A DNA stretch of 64,000 nt from Diploptera punctata (GCA_030220185.1 JASPKZ010007526.1:508551-572550); one strand, 5' to 3'. Positions 1-10,516 are shown, counted from the first letter of the stretch. The notes: a model not told the origin generated them from the sequence alone. Made by a program: numbers and translations.

Positions 1-702
1 CAACCAGCAGGATACCACACAACAAATTTTGATGCAGAAGTAATGGCTATTCATATTTCACTCCAACAATTACTATACAGAATAAATAAATTTCAAAATG
101 CGGTCATACTCTCTGATTCTAAGGCAGCAATATATGCAATAAATTCACACAAAATGAAGTCGATACAAATTAAAGAGTGCTACAAAATGATTCAACAACT
201 CCAAAAACTACAGAAAAGAATTCAATTGCAATGGATACCTGCACATTGTGGAATTGCTGGAAATGACACTGCTGATTTTCTTGCCAAAAAAGGCTCCAAT
301 TTAATTCAGAATACTACTAAAAGCTTACCTTTCACATCCATAAAAAGAATAGTTAAAAACAAATATAAAATCAAACAAAACCAAGACCTATGTAATAAAG
401 CCAAAGACAAAAAATGGAATATTTTAGTAAAGAAGCCAGATATTATTCCAGAAATTCCACGTAAAACTACAGTAGCAACATTTAGACTGCTTACAGAACA
501 TGACTATTTGGCCAAACATTTATATAAAATAGGAATCTACACGAATCCAAATTGTCCTCTATGCAATAAAGACGAAGAAATGAATGAAGAACACCTACAA
601 ACCTGTGAAGTATTACCTGTTGGATCCACAATAGAGAAATATTGGAGAGCAAGAACGCTAATGGCTTCGGTGTTGTTGAAAACAACAACATGTTTTTTTT
701 AA
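1..702 (+). pseudogene. 3' end of non-LTR retrotransposon ORF2: RNase H plus C-terminal zinc motif
   Basis: The frame is open from base 1 to the stop at 700-702. RNase H landmarks appear in order: FDAE near residue 10 (acidic residue), LSDSKAA near 37, then HCGIAGNDTADFLAKK near 83, which carries the last catalytic Asp. A CPLC...H..C cluster near the C terminus resembles the zinc motif at the end of LINE ORF2 proteins. Reverse transcriptase and endonuclease lie outside the window or are truncated. Minus-strand copies of the same family sit at 16313-17835 and 34168-35270. The family is certain to be a LINE; the clade is not assigned. Confidence 0.85.
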
Positions 703-908
703 CACAGCACTGCAGTATCAGCGACCATTGTCACCACCCTCAGCTGTTTTCACGACTGTCAAATTTTTTTTAAGAAGAAAGAAAAAATTGACAGTCGTGA
801 AAACAGCTGAGGATGGTGACAATGGTTGCTGATACTGCAGTGCTGTGTTTAAAAAAAAAACATAGAAGTATGAGGTAGGAAGAATTCACGATTCATTTAA
901 TTCTTCTT
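688..908. mobile_element. Palindromic PLE 3'-end copy, subfamily F1
   Basis: Two arms of about 65-70 nt (702-771 and 785-853) are near-perfect reverse complements around a short A/T-rich loop. The right arm continues into an A-rich run, then ATGAGGTA and TTTAATTCTT, the end shared with the GIY-YIG elements at 6340-7214 and 10805-11663. This is therefore a head-to-head copy of the element's 3' end only. The hammerhead-like segment in the right arm (CTGAGGA at 807) has GATA where GAAA is expected, so I do not call it an intact ribozyme. Confidence 0.7.
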
Positions 909-1109
909 AATACTAAATTATGTTGATTTTTGCTATTATAAATGTACTTTGCTTCCTTAATTAGCCACTGTCTTAATTGTAGAGGATGGTTGAATGATTT
1001 TTTAAATGGAAAACATCTCTTCAAGTCTGTTGAGTAAAAATTATCTTTTAAAATAAGTTTTTTTTTTACATGCATGAGTCAATAAATTTTTCTCTCTATA
1101 TTTGGACAG

Positions 1110-1338
1110 TATCCAAGTTATATGCAATTCCCTGTAATCCCAAAGAAGAGTGGTCTGCCACATCTGTCTCGCATTCCAAGTTCTTCTGAATATTTTACGA
1201 AGATGCATTCTGATCATATGGTTGTTGGTGAATCACATTACATAAAGGAAATACTTCCTCCTTCCCAACCAGTGCACGTAAACCCATTATCTGGGGAAAA
1301 CTTGTTTCATCCGTTAAGCCTATTGCATGAAGTTCCAG
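1110..1338 (+). CDS. WD40 protein gene, exon A (first exon in window)
   Basis: A pyrimidine-rich tract ending in AG at 1109 precedes the exon and GTATGT follows it. The 229-nt exon is open from its first base, encodes about 76 residues and leaves phase 1. The peptide is rich in Pro, Ser and His with no recognisable domain, and looks like the linker N-terminal to a propeller. It joins in frame to 8156. Upstream exons probably lie to the left of the window, although the Met at 1122 could be an alternative start. Its role as an exon rests on splice signals and phase only. Confidence 0.65.
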
Positions 1339-1455
1339 GTATGTAACAATCATTAACACTAGAATGACTGGAGTTCACATCCTACCTATAAAGACTGAGG
1401 GGTTATTTTGATCCCTATATGAAAATATGGTGAACAATGATGCTGGGTTTGATTA

Positions 1456-2004
1456 CACTGGTCAACATGATTTTTTGTCTCATGAGTACCAATAGTTATA
1501 TTTAATGCAGTTTTTTATCGTGTTTTCAAATATGTATTTGGAATTTCTCCATCACCCACAGTTTTTTTTATTTCAATTTCAAGTAATGGATTTAACTAAT
1601 TATTTTTTTAATAAACTTTTTTTGTCCATTTGTCCATTGAGCGATGAGCACAGGGAACACTTTCATCAGGAGATTTCAGCTATGGAAAAGAGATATCAAG
1701 GCAAATGGAATCTTAATATGCTGGCCGATTATTGTTGGACCATCAAGAGGGATGCTCCACAGGCAAAATATAGCAGAAAATTGTCACTTCTTACTTTCTA
1801 GGTGAGTCCGAATGTTCGAATATTGTGTAGTTACGAATGTAGAAAATATTAAAGTGTTTGAAATTATAAATGCCTGTCTCTCGGAAACCTTGCATGATGG
1901 AGAAAAACCGATATCATATTTGAATTCAGAAGAAAAAATACTATCAGAATCACATATTTTTCTTTCTGAGACAAAAAAAAAAGTTTATTTTTTGTTGCTC
2001 AGTG
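1456..2004 (+). mobile_element. Element with CACTG termini carrying a conserved partial ORF (copy 1)
   Basis: The element starts CACTGGTCAACA and ends ...CTCAGTG, with related sequence just inside both ends. Between them is a frame reading ...SDEHREHFHQEISAMEKRYQ... ending in a stop near 1800. Copies 2 (14731-15277) and 3 (32348-32905), both in minus orientation, share termini and ORF. I know this peptide type as recurrent in arthropod repeats but cannot name its superfamily. A TTA precedes the left end. The right end runs into a TTA microsatellite. Confidence 0.6.
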
Positions 2005-2040
2005 TTGTTGTTATTATTATTGTTATTATTATTATTATTA

Positions 2041-2106
<66 letters not shown>
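2005..2106. repeat. (TTA)n microsatellite
   Basis: About 100 bp of almost pure TTA/ATT triplets, starting with a few GTT units, directly abuts the right end of the CACTG element. Confidence 0.95.
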
Positions 2107-2107
<1 letters not shown>

Positions 2108-2508
2108 ATTCAGTCATTCAGTCATTTTATACCTTCCTTGGAACATTCTTTATGCCCCTTATGTAGTGGTAATGAGTGACGTCTGGTTCCAGTATTGTCT
2201 GATACCTGTAGATCATTCGGAGGATCTTCTGGTTGTTCTTCAATACATTCTGTTGCTGGAGGTGACAGATGAATTGGTCTTTCTCTCCCAGTGAATTTTA
2301 TTACTTCCATCAACACTACTAGCCTCACGTCAACAACCAAGGCTAATACCACCCCTCCATATCTTCTGCAACCGAAATGGTAGTTTTGATTCTTGTGAAA
2401 GTGCAATAAACTATACTTTTAACTTTCACAGGGAAAGAACACTATGAGGTTTAATTTAAGAATTAAATTAATGTTTTTATTACCTTACCTCATATCCTTT
2501 TTCTTCTA

Positions 2509-2541
2509 TACTGCAGTTTCGGAGCTTATCTCCATCATCAG
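2509..2541 (-). ncRNA. Hammerhead ribozyme core, F3 left arm
   Basis: On the minus strand: CUGAUGA, stem II GGAG/CUCC with a short loop, GAAA, palindromic stem III CUGCAG, then UA as cleavage site. All catalytic-core positions are present. Stem I is short. The palindromic stem III suggests activity as a dimer. Confidence 0.75.
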
Positions 2542-2782
2542 TAACTTCTGGTTGACCGGTGTTATGTCATTTCTTGGCGGTTTTCTTCTTACTTCTATCG
2601 GTGGACCGATGAACCTCTGGATCAGGTCAAAATTTTGGATCCAAAAAAAAAACAAGAAAGATAAACTCATGAATTTCGAAACTCCCGCAAATTTTGACCT
2701 GATCCAGAGGTTCATCGGTCCACCGATAGAAGTAAGAAGAAAACCACCAAGAAACGACATAACACCGGTCGACCAGAGGCTA

Positions 2783-2815
2783 CTGATGATGGAGATAAGC
2801 TCCGAAACTGCAGTA
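2783..2815 (+). ncRNA. Hammerhead ribozyme core, F3 right arm
   Basis: Plus-strand mirror of the left-arm core: CUGAUGA at 2783, stem II 2791-2794 with 2800-2803, GAAA 2804-2807, CUGCAG 2808-2813, then UA with predicted cleavage after 2815. CUA before the core can pair with UAG after the cut as a 3-bp stem I. Confidence 0.75.
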
Positions 2816-3084
2816 TAGAAAAAAAAGATATGAGGTGAGGTAATAAAAACATTAATTTAATTCTTAAACTATACTTTGTTGTGTAGCACTCTCCATTTCA
2901 TGCCAATCATGGCATAGTATTTCAATATTTTTGATAAAATATTGTATTTCGGTGAGAAACACAATATGGGTATTTTTGTCACCTCAGTTGTTGTAGGTAG
3001 TAACTTCTGTAACTCCGTTCATACTGCAATTGCAGCCTCTGAATTTTATAGGAAGTAAATTTACATCAGATAATTTTTTTTTTG

Positions 3085-3468
3085 CAAATGCCCCAGGTTG
3101 TCTTTTGCAATTCCTGCTGCTCTCTCCTGGCATGGCATACTTGTAACCTACTTCTGAGGTTGGGGCGCCTGGAAGGCATGGTTACGTTGCCCCGATGATA
3201 TGATGGGTGATGATGAGAGTGATGTGCCAGGAAAGACCCTAATCCTAAGCTTAATCTAAGATGAATATGAATGTTGATGATTGCGATGGCCATATGATTT
3301 TGGGGACCGTTTGGGCCTTAAAGTTTTCCTGACATTTGTCTTACAATTGAGGAAATACCCCGATAAAAACCTCACCCAGAAAAACTGTCCCAACCGGGGA
3401 TCGAACCCAGGCCTGCTGCGTGACAAGGCAGCATGCTACCTCAAGACCACAGCGGTGGACACATCAAA
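3085..3468 (-). repeat. SINE group S1, minus, with adjoining dispersed repeat
   Basis: From 3287 to 3468 the minus strand has a tRNA-like head with a GGTTCGATCCC-type B box and the body shared with 13626-13940, 14017-14190 and 49178-49451. The segment 3085-3286 is a different dispersed repeat, also present at about 7990-8090 and 14440-14600. Confidence 0.7.
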
Positions 3469-3835
3469 TAATAAAAAATCATAAAATTGCAGGCTATGCA
3501 TATGGGGGGTAAAGGTTGAGGAACTTCAAGGGGGATCAATGACCCCGCAGTCTTTCTAGTGTTAAATGAATCAGATTTTAGATTTAAATTTATTTACGTA
3601 TATTTAGCCTGGCGTAGTTAAGACCATGTGGCCTACTCTTACACTCTCCAGGACAAACATATGTTACGTTTAAATACAAAAATTACAATAATATTTTATA
3701 CATCAGCTCATATTTTGTATCCTTTCCAGGACTAGTTTCAAGGAAATTTTTCCCCATTTTCAACTCTCATCTGACTGGTATACAGTTTAAACTAAATGGA
3801 TGTCATGAGTATGTAGAAGTGATGGAATGAAAGAT

Positions 3836-4633
3836 TTAAATTAAAATTTGTTTACATCTCACCTCATATCTGGTCTTCTAATTAAACCAGTTTTAAAAAC
3901 TATGTGGTAAACTATATTCCCTCAGGGGTCCCCATTTAGGGGATATGTGGATGGCGACCACAAGGTGCCCAAGCTGAGCAAAACATTGCTTCCACTTACT
4001 TGTGTTTTGCTCCTTTTATCTTTAACCGATCTGGTGTTTCTACCTTTCTTCCACTTACTTATACCAGACTCTTTTAACATTACTATCTAACCTCTCTTGG
4101 TTAACTCTTGTTTTTTTACCCCGATGCTATTAGGGCTTCCGAGGGCTAGGAAGTCTTTCCTTTCTTCCATTTCTTCTTTCCTTTATTTTATTTTCTTCTC
4201 CAGAAAAGCCTGACCAGAGGCTATAAGATGGCAGCCCCATCACTGGTCTTGCCTTCCTTTGGCCAGCAACAATCAAAGGGACTATTATTATGCTTTCAAG
4301 TCTTATACAATCCTGAAAGGATCAAACTTATGACGACCAAAACCAACTCAATTGGAAACCCCATCTTGAAAGAATGAGTTCAAATTGGATCCCCAAAGCT
4401 GTTTATAATTATATACCAAGAGGACGAAGATCTCTGGCCCGTCCTATGAAACGCTGGAGGGAAAATTTTCTATAGGATCGTAACAGGCCTTGCCCTAATA
4501 CTTGGAAGGAAGAAGAAGAAGGTAAACTATGTCAGTAAATTCATGGTCAAGAAATTACTGATGATGAAACTACATAGGTTTAAAAATTGGTTTAATTAGA
4601 AGACTGGATGTGAAGTGAGGTGAAAACTAAGTA
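3836..4633. mobile_element. Decayed palindromic PLE copy interrupted by a LINE-tail insertion
   Basis: The left arm (3836-3916, TCACCTCATATCTGGTCTTC onward) is the reverse complement of 4540-4625. The interior 3917-4512 is another repeat. The plus strand keeps CTGATGA at 4559 but has AAAA instead of GAAA downstream, so the hammerhead is broken. Confidence 0.55.
3917..4512 (+). mobile_element. Non-LTR retrotransposon 3' end or LINE-tailed SINE with (GAA)n tail
   Basis: A 10-bp direct repeat GGTAAACTAT flanks this insertion (about 3907-3916 and 4521-4530). Near the right end the plus strand reads like the last residues of a LINE ORF (NWKPHLERM..., GRRSLARPMKRWRENF) and then a GAA-rich tail. 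It interrupts the palindromic element described above. Confidence 0.6.
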
Positions 4634-4860
4634 ACTCACTGGCTCTTTCGAACCCTTAGGTTTTTGGCCACGCAGACATAATCTTTCCATACATCCCTAT
4701 CCTGAGCTAATGTTTTCCAATCATTCCCTGTATAATCTAATCCCCTCAAATCATAGTTAATGCTATTCTCCCACCTCATTCTCGGTCTACCATCTGGGCA
4801 TTTTCCCTCTGGTTTTCCTACAAGAAGCTTCCATGCACGTCTCTCACGCAAGTGAGGTGT
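4634..4860 (-). pseudogene. LINE ORF2 C-terminal fragment, family with (GTAA)n tail
   Basis: The minus strand encodes a fragment matching the C terminus of the copy at 50234-50862 (AWKLLVGKPEGKCPDGRPRM..., then DWKTLAQDRDVW...). Only the last 70 or so residues remain. The same family occurs at 23890-24255, 29708-29946 and 36590-37380. Confidence 0.8.
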
Positions 4861-5847
4861 AAAGAATTTTAATCATCATCATCATCTGTCATGAATTAGG
4901 CCTTTGTAGACCTGTTTTGGCCTCATCTAGCAGTCTTTTAAGATTCTTCCTGGTCGACAATGTCCTTTAGGTTTATATTGCATCATTTTTGGGATTCTTG
5001 AATTACACTGGTCAACAGTGGTTTTGTTGCCCTTGATATAAGATTATTTTCGGATATATTTATGCTCACAATTCAAGAAACTATCAATGATTTTGGAAGA
5101 TTTACTCTGGTTTTTTTTTTTAATCTTTACAGTATTTTCATTTTACACTACAATAATCGGAAAATATGAAAAAAATAACATATATTTAAAATGTTAATTG
5201 TTTTTTGAAAAAAATTAGTATACACCGACGTAAATAGAAAAAGAAAAGGTCGAAAACCCATGTTATACTTCAGTAAAACGCCTTTTATAAGATTTTCTTC
5301 TATAATTTTTTAGAGCACATTCAGCACTTTCATGAATATATTCGTGAACTGTGTACTTGTAAACATAGAAATTTGCAGAGATATCCAGAGCAAAAAAAAT
5401 TTTTTTTTTAGAGCTGTGTTATCCATTCTTTTTACATAGTCCAGCCAGTTTAATGGTATAACAGTGAGCATAGTTGCCTTCCAAGAAATTTAATTTAAAT
5501 CTTAAATTAAACCTCATAGTGATTTTTCCTATAATAGTTCAATAAAGTGATAGAATTAAGTTTCTGACAGAAAAAAAAAACAGAAAAAACCCTGAGAAAA
5601 ACATGTACTGGCTCGAAATTATCAATCACAAACCCCATATGCGATGAACAAGATGTGAACTCAGGGCCCAGAGGTGGAGGATGAGAGTCTAACCTCTTGC
5701 ACTATGAAATCACCTTGACAATTGAAGGGCTCGGCTGTAAAACATAGTAACTGACAAATTGTTGAAAATTGAGTTGTAGCATGTAAACTGTGATATGTGA
5801 CCTCTTAAAGCATTTGGTGCACAATAGTTTTTACATCTGTCAATAAA
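4861..5847. other. Intronic stretch without a gene
   Basis: I see no exon here. It holds an end resembling the CACTG elements near 5010 (TTACACTGGTCAACA), a solo PLE outer end near 5485-5535 (AAACCTCATAGTG), and a decayed tRNA-like B-box segment on the minus strand near 5650-5710. Confidence 0.5.
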
Positions 5848-5920
5848 TAGCAGATGTATTAATAGTGAGTAGAGAACATATTTTTATCGACTCACCTCAT
5901 ATATTTTCAAAATTCTTTGA

Positions 5921-5957
5921 TACCGACGGTTTCAGACAATATCATGTCCCTCTTCAG
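5921..5957 (-). ncRNA. Hammerhead ribozyme core, F4 left arm, first tandem unit
   Basis: Minus strand: CUGAAGA, stem II GACA/UGUC extended by a GU pair, GAAA, hairpin stem III CCG-U-CGG, then UA cleavage site. All core bases are intact. Confidence 0.75.
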
Positions 5958-6020
5958 TCATGAAGTGGAAGCCATACATATTTTTATCGACTCACCTCAT
6001 ATATTTTCAAAATTCTTTGA

Positions 6021-6057
6021 TACCGACGGTTTCAGACAATATCATGTCCCTCTTCAG
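6021..6057 (-). ncRNA. Hammerhead ribozyme core, F4 left arm, second tandem unit
   Basis: Identical to the core 100 bp upstream, so two same-strand ribozymes lie in tandem within one insertion. Confidence 0.75.
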
Positions 6058-6077
6058 TCATGAAGTGGAAGCCATGA

Positions 6078-6114
6078 CTGAAGAGGGACATGATATTGTC
6101 TGAAACCATCGGTA
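6078..6114 (+). ncRNA. Hammerhead ribozyme core, F4 right arm
   Basis: CUGAAGA at 6078, stem II GACA 6087-6090 with UGUC 6097-6100, GAAA 6102-6105, stem III CCAUCGG (one pair lost compared with the left arm), then UA. Predicted cleavage is after 6114. Confidence 0.7.
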
Positions 6115-6339
6115 TCAAAGAATTTTGAAAATATATGAGGTGAGTCGATAAAAATATGTTCTCCACTCACTATTAATGATATAACCTCATAATGTTTACT
6201 TCCCAATATTAATTTAAATGTAGCCGATGTATTGTCACGGGTTAAAGAAAAATACATTCACCAAATGATTTTCAGGAGGTCATATATCACAGGTTTATAA
6301 GCTACCAAATCAATTTTAAAGCATTTATCCAGTTAAATT

Positions 6340-7214
6340 TATATATTAAATTTGGGAATTTTTAACATTATGAGGTTCAAATTCATAAGAATTAAATTAT
6401 TCGTGATTATTTCATACCTCATGAAGACATAATAAAAAATAAATTAAAGAAATTTAAACAACAGAAAAGGTTACAGGAATACACCACCTTACAACAAGAT
6501 TCCAAAAAAGATGTAAAATTTAAAAAAATTTACTTACCATCCTGAAGTTCATAATAAGTTTCAAACAATTTTCAGAAAATTTAATATAACATTGGTTCCA
6601 ATTAACAAATTTAGCCTGGATAATCTTCTGTTAACTAATGATAAATTTAACACCCCAGACAACAAAAAATCTGGTATTTATCAAATTGATTGCAAAGATT
6701 GCAACAGGATATATATAGGAAAAACAAAAACGAATTTGGAAACTCGTAAAAAAGAACACTTCAGAAATATAAAGAATGGAGAAATTGAAAAATCAGCTAT
6801 AGCAGCACATAGTTTATTAGAGCATCATAGGATTGAAAAAGAAGCAAGACTTTTGAAACATCTATCCAAACCTTTGGATTTAACAGTTTGGGAAAAAATA
6901 TACATTAAAAAGAAACCATACTAGAACTATGAACTTCGAAATTCCAGTTGAACCTAGCTTGATTACAAAGTTCTTCAAAAATACAACAGATGGCGGTTTA
7001 GAAAATGATTCATTAAAATGAACACCAGATGGCAGTTTAGAAAATAATTCATTAAAAGAACATCAGATGGCAGTTTGGATAATTATCAACAAAAGTAAAA
7101 ATTGATAATCGTGAAAACAGCTGATGGTGATAAGAAATTGCCAATACTGCAGTGCTGTATTTAAAGAAATATAGAAGTACGAGGTATGAAATAATCACAA
7201 TTAATTTAATTCTT
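6340..7214 (+). mobile_element. Penelope-like element, subfamily F1, with GIY-YIG domain
   Basis: A one-direction PLE copy. Inner ends are inverted repeats of about 37 nt (AAGAATTAAATTA...CATACCTC at left and its complement at 7178-7214). The left end carries extra sequence (AACATTATGAGGTT), the long-end type. The coding part is 5'-truncated and lacks reverse transcriptase. The 3' region repeats a short CAGATGGCAGTTT motif three times and then has the F1 hammerhead-like segment. Confidence 0.8.
6517..6924 (+). pseudogene. PLE GIY-YIG endonuclease C-terminal fragment
   Basis: The open stretch begins inside the linker that precedes the endonuclease (KKFTYHPEVHNKF...). SGIY, about 12 residues, then YIGKTK are the paired GIY and YIG strands. 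TRKKEH supplies the conserved Arg and the EH motif, and two Cys pairs (CKDC) precede YIG. In PLEs this domain nicks the target during retrotransposition. It stops after EKIYIKKKPY, some 20-30 residues before the C-terminal tail of other copies. Confidence 0.85.
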
Positions 7215-7461
7215 ATTTATTTATCAGTTACCATGTTATACAACCGAGCCCTTCAATTATTACTTGTGTGTGTGTGTTCTAATGCCACCCATTAAACTTT
7301 TACATATTTCAAGTTCTGTGCTGGGTGGATAAATGTTGTTTTCAATTTCGTACCACTTGAACAGACCATTTTATGTAGATGATGTATTGTGTACAGACAG
7401 AAGTATCCATGCAAATTAATATATCCATCAGACTAATATACAAACTTACAACATTGTATGA

Positions 7462-7590
7462 ATGAATGTGTCATATCTTATCTTACCTCATATTTTATGT
7501 TTTTTTAAACACAAGAACTGCAGTTTTCAAGAAAAGTCCCTCTTATCTTCAGCCGACATTATGACTACCGGATTTTTACACCATTGTCAT
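7462..7590 (-). mobile_element. PLE fragment, subfamily F2, with hammerhead-like core
   Basis: The minus strand carries CTGAAGA, a GAGGG-containing stem II region, GAAA, ACTGCAGT and UC, then the ATGAGGTAAGATAAG end. Only one arm is present, and it passes into the CAT-rich tandem repeat. Confidence 0.6.
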
Positions 7591-7612
7591 TGCCATTATC
7601 ATCTTGCCACTG

Positions 7613-7904
7613 TCTTTATAATCAGTATTACCATTATTATCATCACAGCTAATATTACCATTATAATCACCACTACTGTCACCATTATTGTATCAAAACC
7701 TCCACTATCACCAATACAATATTATTAACACTAGGGAAAGGATTTTTATGTGCTAAAGCCTTTATCATCAGTATTACCATTATAATCATCACAACTAATA
7801 TTACCATTATAATCACCACTACTGTCACCATTATTGCATCAAAACCTCCACTATCACCATTACAATATTATTAACTCTAGGGAAAGGATTTTTATGTGCT
7901 AAAA
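7613..7904. repeat. Tandem duplication of a 145-bp ATT/CAT-rich segment
   Basis: Two imperfect copies of about 145 bp, each starting near ATCAGTATTACCATTAT and ending near GGAAAGGATTTTTATGTGCTAAA, lie head to tail. The open frame across them is a low-complexity artefact. Confidence 0.85.
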
Positions 7905-8155
7905 GTTAAGATTGCAACATAGTGTTTTGAGAAGTAAGACTTCTGACTGTCTTTTGTTTTGGTGACACATACAAACAGTTGAATAATATAACATTTGTGT
8001 TGCAACCTCAGAAATGGGTTACAAGTATGCCGTGCCAGGAGAGAACCCCACAAATGTCGAAATGACAACCTGGGCATTTGAATAAAAGAAATCAACAATT
8101 ATGAACCCCTGATTTAGACTACGAGAGATGTAGATATTTTTCTTTTTATTTGTAG

Positions 8156-8414
8156 TTCTGCATGAAGAGTTTCCAAGCCTACCCAGTAGTAGTCTGAAAT
8201 TCCGCAGCATCCATGCTTCAGATGAGCCACTTATTTCATTTCGATCCCGAAAAATAAGCTTCCATGATGAGGCAGTACGTGAAACTTATGAGCAGAGAAT
8301 CAAAGAAAAACAGGTGCAAGTTCAAAAATTGCTCTCCATCTCTGAGAAATCTTCAGGCAAGAAATACGAATCAATGTACTTAAGGAAGCATATCATTTAT
8401 ACTCTAATTAATGA
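8156..8414 (+). CDS. WD40 protein gene, exon B
   Basis: TTTTTATTTGTAG precedes and GTGAGT follows. The exon takes phase 1 from exon A and leaves phase 2. It encodes about 86 residues, Ser/Lys/Arg-rich, with a charged probable helix (FHDEAVRETYEQRIKEKQ) and no propeller repeat. It ends at YTLINE, just before the first WD40 blade. A PLE copy lies only 50 bp into the next intron. Confidence 0.75.
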
Positions 8415-8464
8415 GTGAGTAAATTCTGAACTTATTTTATAGAATTATTATTAGTTTATAAATT

Positions 8465-8771
8465 TATTATTTATTAAGATATAATTCAGTGACAGCTGTT
8501 TCGGTACATTGTACCTTCTTCAGACTTGTTAACAAATTATGAATTGTGTTATTATAGTATATAGCAACTGATCTAAGCAACAATACAACAATATTTATTT
8601 AAATTTTTAAATTTAACAAAGGCCATTCATTCAAATCAAGTTGAGAATTTAACAGTTTATTACTACTTTTCAATTTATTTATTTGTACAGCCTCCAAAAG
8701 GTCCAACTTCTTACCCTTACACAAACTTGTAATAAATATGGATTTTCATCAAGTAAACACCAATCAATTCA
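8465..8771 (-). mobile_element. PLE copy, subfamily F9, minus, with 14-bp target-site duplication
   Basis: TTAGTTTATAAATT flanks it at 8451-8464 and 8772-8785. The minus strand matches the 3' end of the PLE at 41890-42755, including the last coding residues (GKKLDLLEAVQ) and the 3' untranslated end. This copy has a single arm. Confidence 0.8.
8491..8523 (-). ncRNA. Hammerhead ribozyme core, F9
   Basis: Minus strand: CUGAAGA, stem II GGUAC/GUACC with loop AAU, GAAA, palindromic stem III CAGCUG, then UC cleavage site. One of the cleanest cores in the window. Confidence 0.82.
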
Positions 8772-8837
8772 TTAGTTTATAAATTATTCATATACAATTC
8801 AACAACATTTAGTTGTAATAAACAACATTTTATTTTA

Positions 8838-9182
8838 GAAAGAAAAATTACGTTCAAACTGGGAGTCGAACCCCAGACCTCTGACTCTGTACGTCAGAGT
8901 GGTAACCATTATGCCATTCGAACTTCCAATAGGAACGTCAAATTTATTTCTACTTAGAAAGAAAAATTACTTTCGAACCGGGAGTTGAACCCTGGACCTC
9001 TGACTCTGTACGTCAGTGCGGTAACCTCTATGCCATTTGAACTTCCAATAGGAATGTAGAAAGAAATTTGACATTCCTATCGGAAGTTTGAATGGCGTAA
9101 TGGTTACCACACTGACGTAGAGAGTCAGAGGTCAGGGTTTCGACTGCCGGTTCAAATGTAATTTTTCTTTCTAAAATAAAAC
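8838..9182. repeat. Palindromic cluster of three tRNA-like units
   Basis: Minus-strand tRNA-like units at 8851-8923 and 8970-9042 (119 bp apart) face a plus-strand unit at 9086-9158. Each has a seven-bp acceptor-like pairing (GTTCGAA/TTTGAAC type), an A box (TGGTTACCAC) and a GGTTCGAC-type B box, but a 7-bp anticodon-arm stem unlike a normal tRNA. Both outer ends carry TTTTATTTTAGAAAGAAAAATTAC or its complement. Flank duplication was not found. Confidence 0.65.
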
Positions 9183-9340
9183 TATATCCAATTCTGGAAA
9201 CATGTTAATTTAAAATATAACATCAAAATAAACATGTTAATTTAAAATATAACATCAAAATATTTTATTTCCTTTAATCCTATATAATTTTAATCATCAT
9301 CTTGATATTTTCACTTTCGTCTCAACTTCAGAATAGGTTA

Positions 9341-9598
9341 ATAGTGAGTGGAGAACATATTTTTAACGACTCACCTCATATAATTTCAAATTTCTTTGAT
9401 ACCGGCGGTTTCAGACAATATCTTGTCCCTCTTCAGTCATGGCTTCCACTGAGTGGAAGAGGGACAAGATATTGTCTGAAACCGCCGGTATCAAAGAAAT
9501 TTGAAATTATATAAAGTGAGTCGTTAAAAATATGTTCTCCACTCACTATTAATGATATAACCTCATAATGTTTACTTCCCAATATTAATTTAAATATA
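9341..9598. mobile_element. Palindromic PLE copy, subfamily F4, with 14-bp target-site duplication
   Basis: TTCAGAATAGGTTA occurs at 9327-9340 and 9599-9612. The arms meet near 9445. The left end is short and the right end long (AACCTCATAATGTTTACTTCCC). The same subfamily as 5861-6220, without the tandem duplication. Confidence 0.87.
9400..9436 (-). ncRNA. Hammerhead ribozyme core, F4 (second element)
   Basis: Minus strand: CUGAAGA, stem II, GAAA, stem III CCGCCGG, UA. The opposite arm has lost CUGA at the palindrome apex (GTGGAAGA instead), so only this strand keeps a full core. Confidence 0.72.
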
Positions 9599-10516
9599 TT
9601 CAGAATAGGTTACTCATGCTTTTCCATACAACATTCTTATGAAACTGTTTCACTACTACTTTTTCTATTTTTGATAACATTTTGTAGTATTTTAAACATT
9701 TTGCAATGATTCTTAAAACATATTTTACAATTATTAAATTTTTATCTATGTATGCAAGTTGTGGTATTTCTCTTTGTTTGATTTTTCAAAGTTCTACAGA
9801 ATTGCTATGCGCATTAAGCACTCACACATGCACATTGCAATTCTGTAGAACTTCGAAAAATTGGATAAACTGCGGCAAAAATACACCGGGAATAGAAGAA
9901 AACAATTTACTTAAACAATTTCTACAGATAAAGTAGGAAGGAAAAAGACAATCTGGAAGACCAAATTAAAGATAGAGTGGTCAAGTGAAGAAGAATGTGG
10001 AAGATAAAAGAGTGGACTGAAAAATCAGAAGAGGAAAAAAATTGGAAGGATCAAATTGAGGGGAAGTGGGTCAATTGAAAGTAGGGGAAAACTTTGGTAT
10101 AGGTTACTCATTTACTCAATGAATTTTTCTAAGTGCTACAAAATTCACAATGCGTATGTACAAATGCTTAATGTAACATTATTTCTATATGATCTTTCCA
10201 ATATTTTTGTCTGTCTGTAATAAATTTGGTTATGTCTTGAATGTGACCTTTGTTTCTATTTTCTTTATTATGTATCGTATCAAATAATGTTTTCCCCTGA
10301 ATTGTTCTTAAGATCTTCATTTCACCAAGTGCTTATTATTTTTTTAGTTTTTGTTGTATCAGCCCTTCCTGCTCCATATATGATAACTTGTCTTTTTCCC
10401 CAAAAGTATCAAATATGGAAAATAATGCCTTAACAAAATGTTTTATTTTATTGATTTTTAAATGGAAAACTATGCTTTATTAAAAGTAATATAAGAGGTT
10501 TTGAATGTTATTGCAG

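Larger units (their letters stand above)
2420..2865. mobile_element. Palindromic PLE copy, subfamily F3, with 12-bp target-site duplication
   Basis: AAACTATACTTT occurs at 2408-2419 and again at 2866-2877, exactly bounding the element. Two arms of roughly 190 nt are reverse complements and meet near 2640. Each arm encodes the C-terminal tail of the PLE protein (MNFETP...DLIQRFIGPP) and then the 3' untranslated end, so the copies are head to head with 3' ends outward. The left end has about 40 nt beyond the inverted part, including CACTATGAGGTTT; the right end stops at TTTAATTCTT. Confidence 0.85.
5861..6220. mobile_element. Palindromic PLE copy, subfamily F4, with 100-bp tandem duplication
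   Basis: Flanks read TAGCAGATGTATT (5848-5860) and TAGCCGATGTATT (6221-6233), a 13-bp duplication with one mismatch. The left arm is present twice in tandem (period 100 bp, about 5877-5976 and 5977-6075) before the inverted right arm. The right end is the long type, ending with AACCTCATAATGTTTACTTCCC. Confidence 0.85.

Noticed and set aside
2041..2106. Leucine-rich open frame
   Set aside because: Translation of the TTA microsatellite, not a membrane segment.
2420..2865. Interpretation as a DNA transposon with long terminal inverted repeats
   Set aside because: The arms are 3' ends of a GIY-YIG retroelement, arm lengths vary between copies and target duplications vary from 11 to 14 bp, which suits retrotransposition.
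4555..4600. Intact hammerhead ribozyme at the right arm of the 3836-4633 element
   Set aside because: CTGATGA is present but GAAA is AAAA and stem III cannot be formed well.
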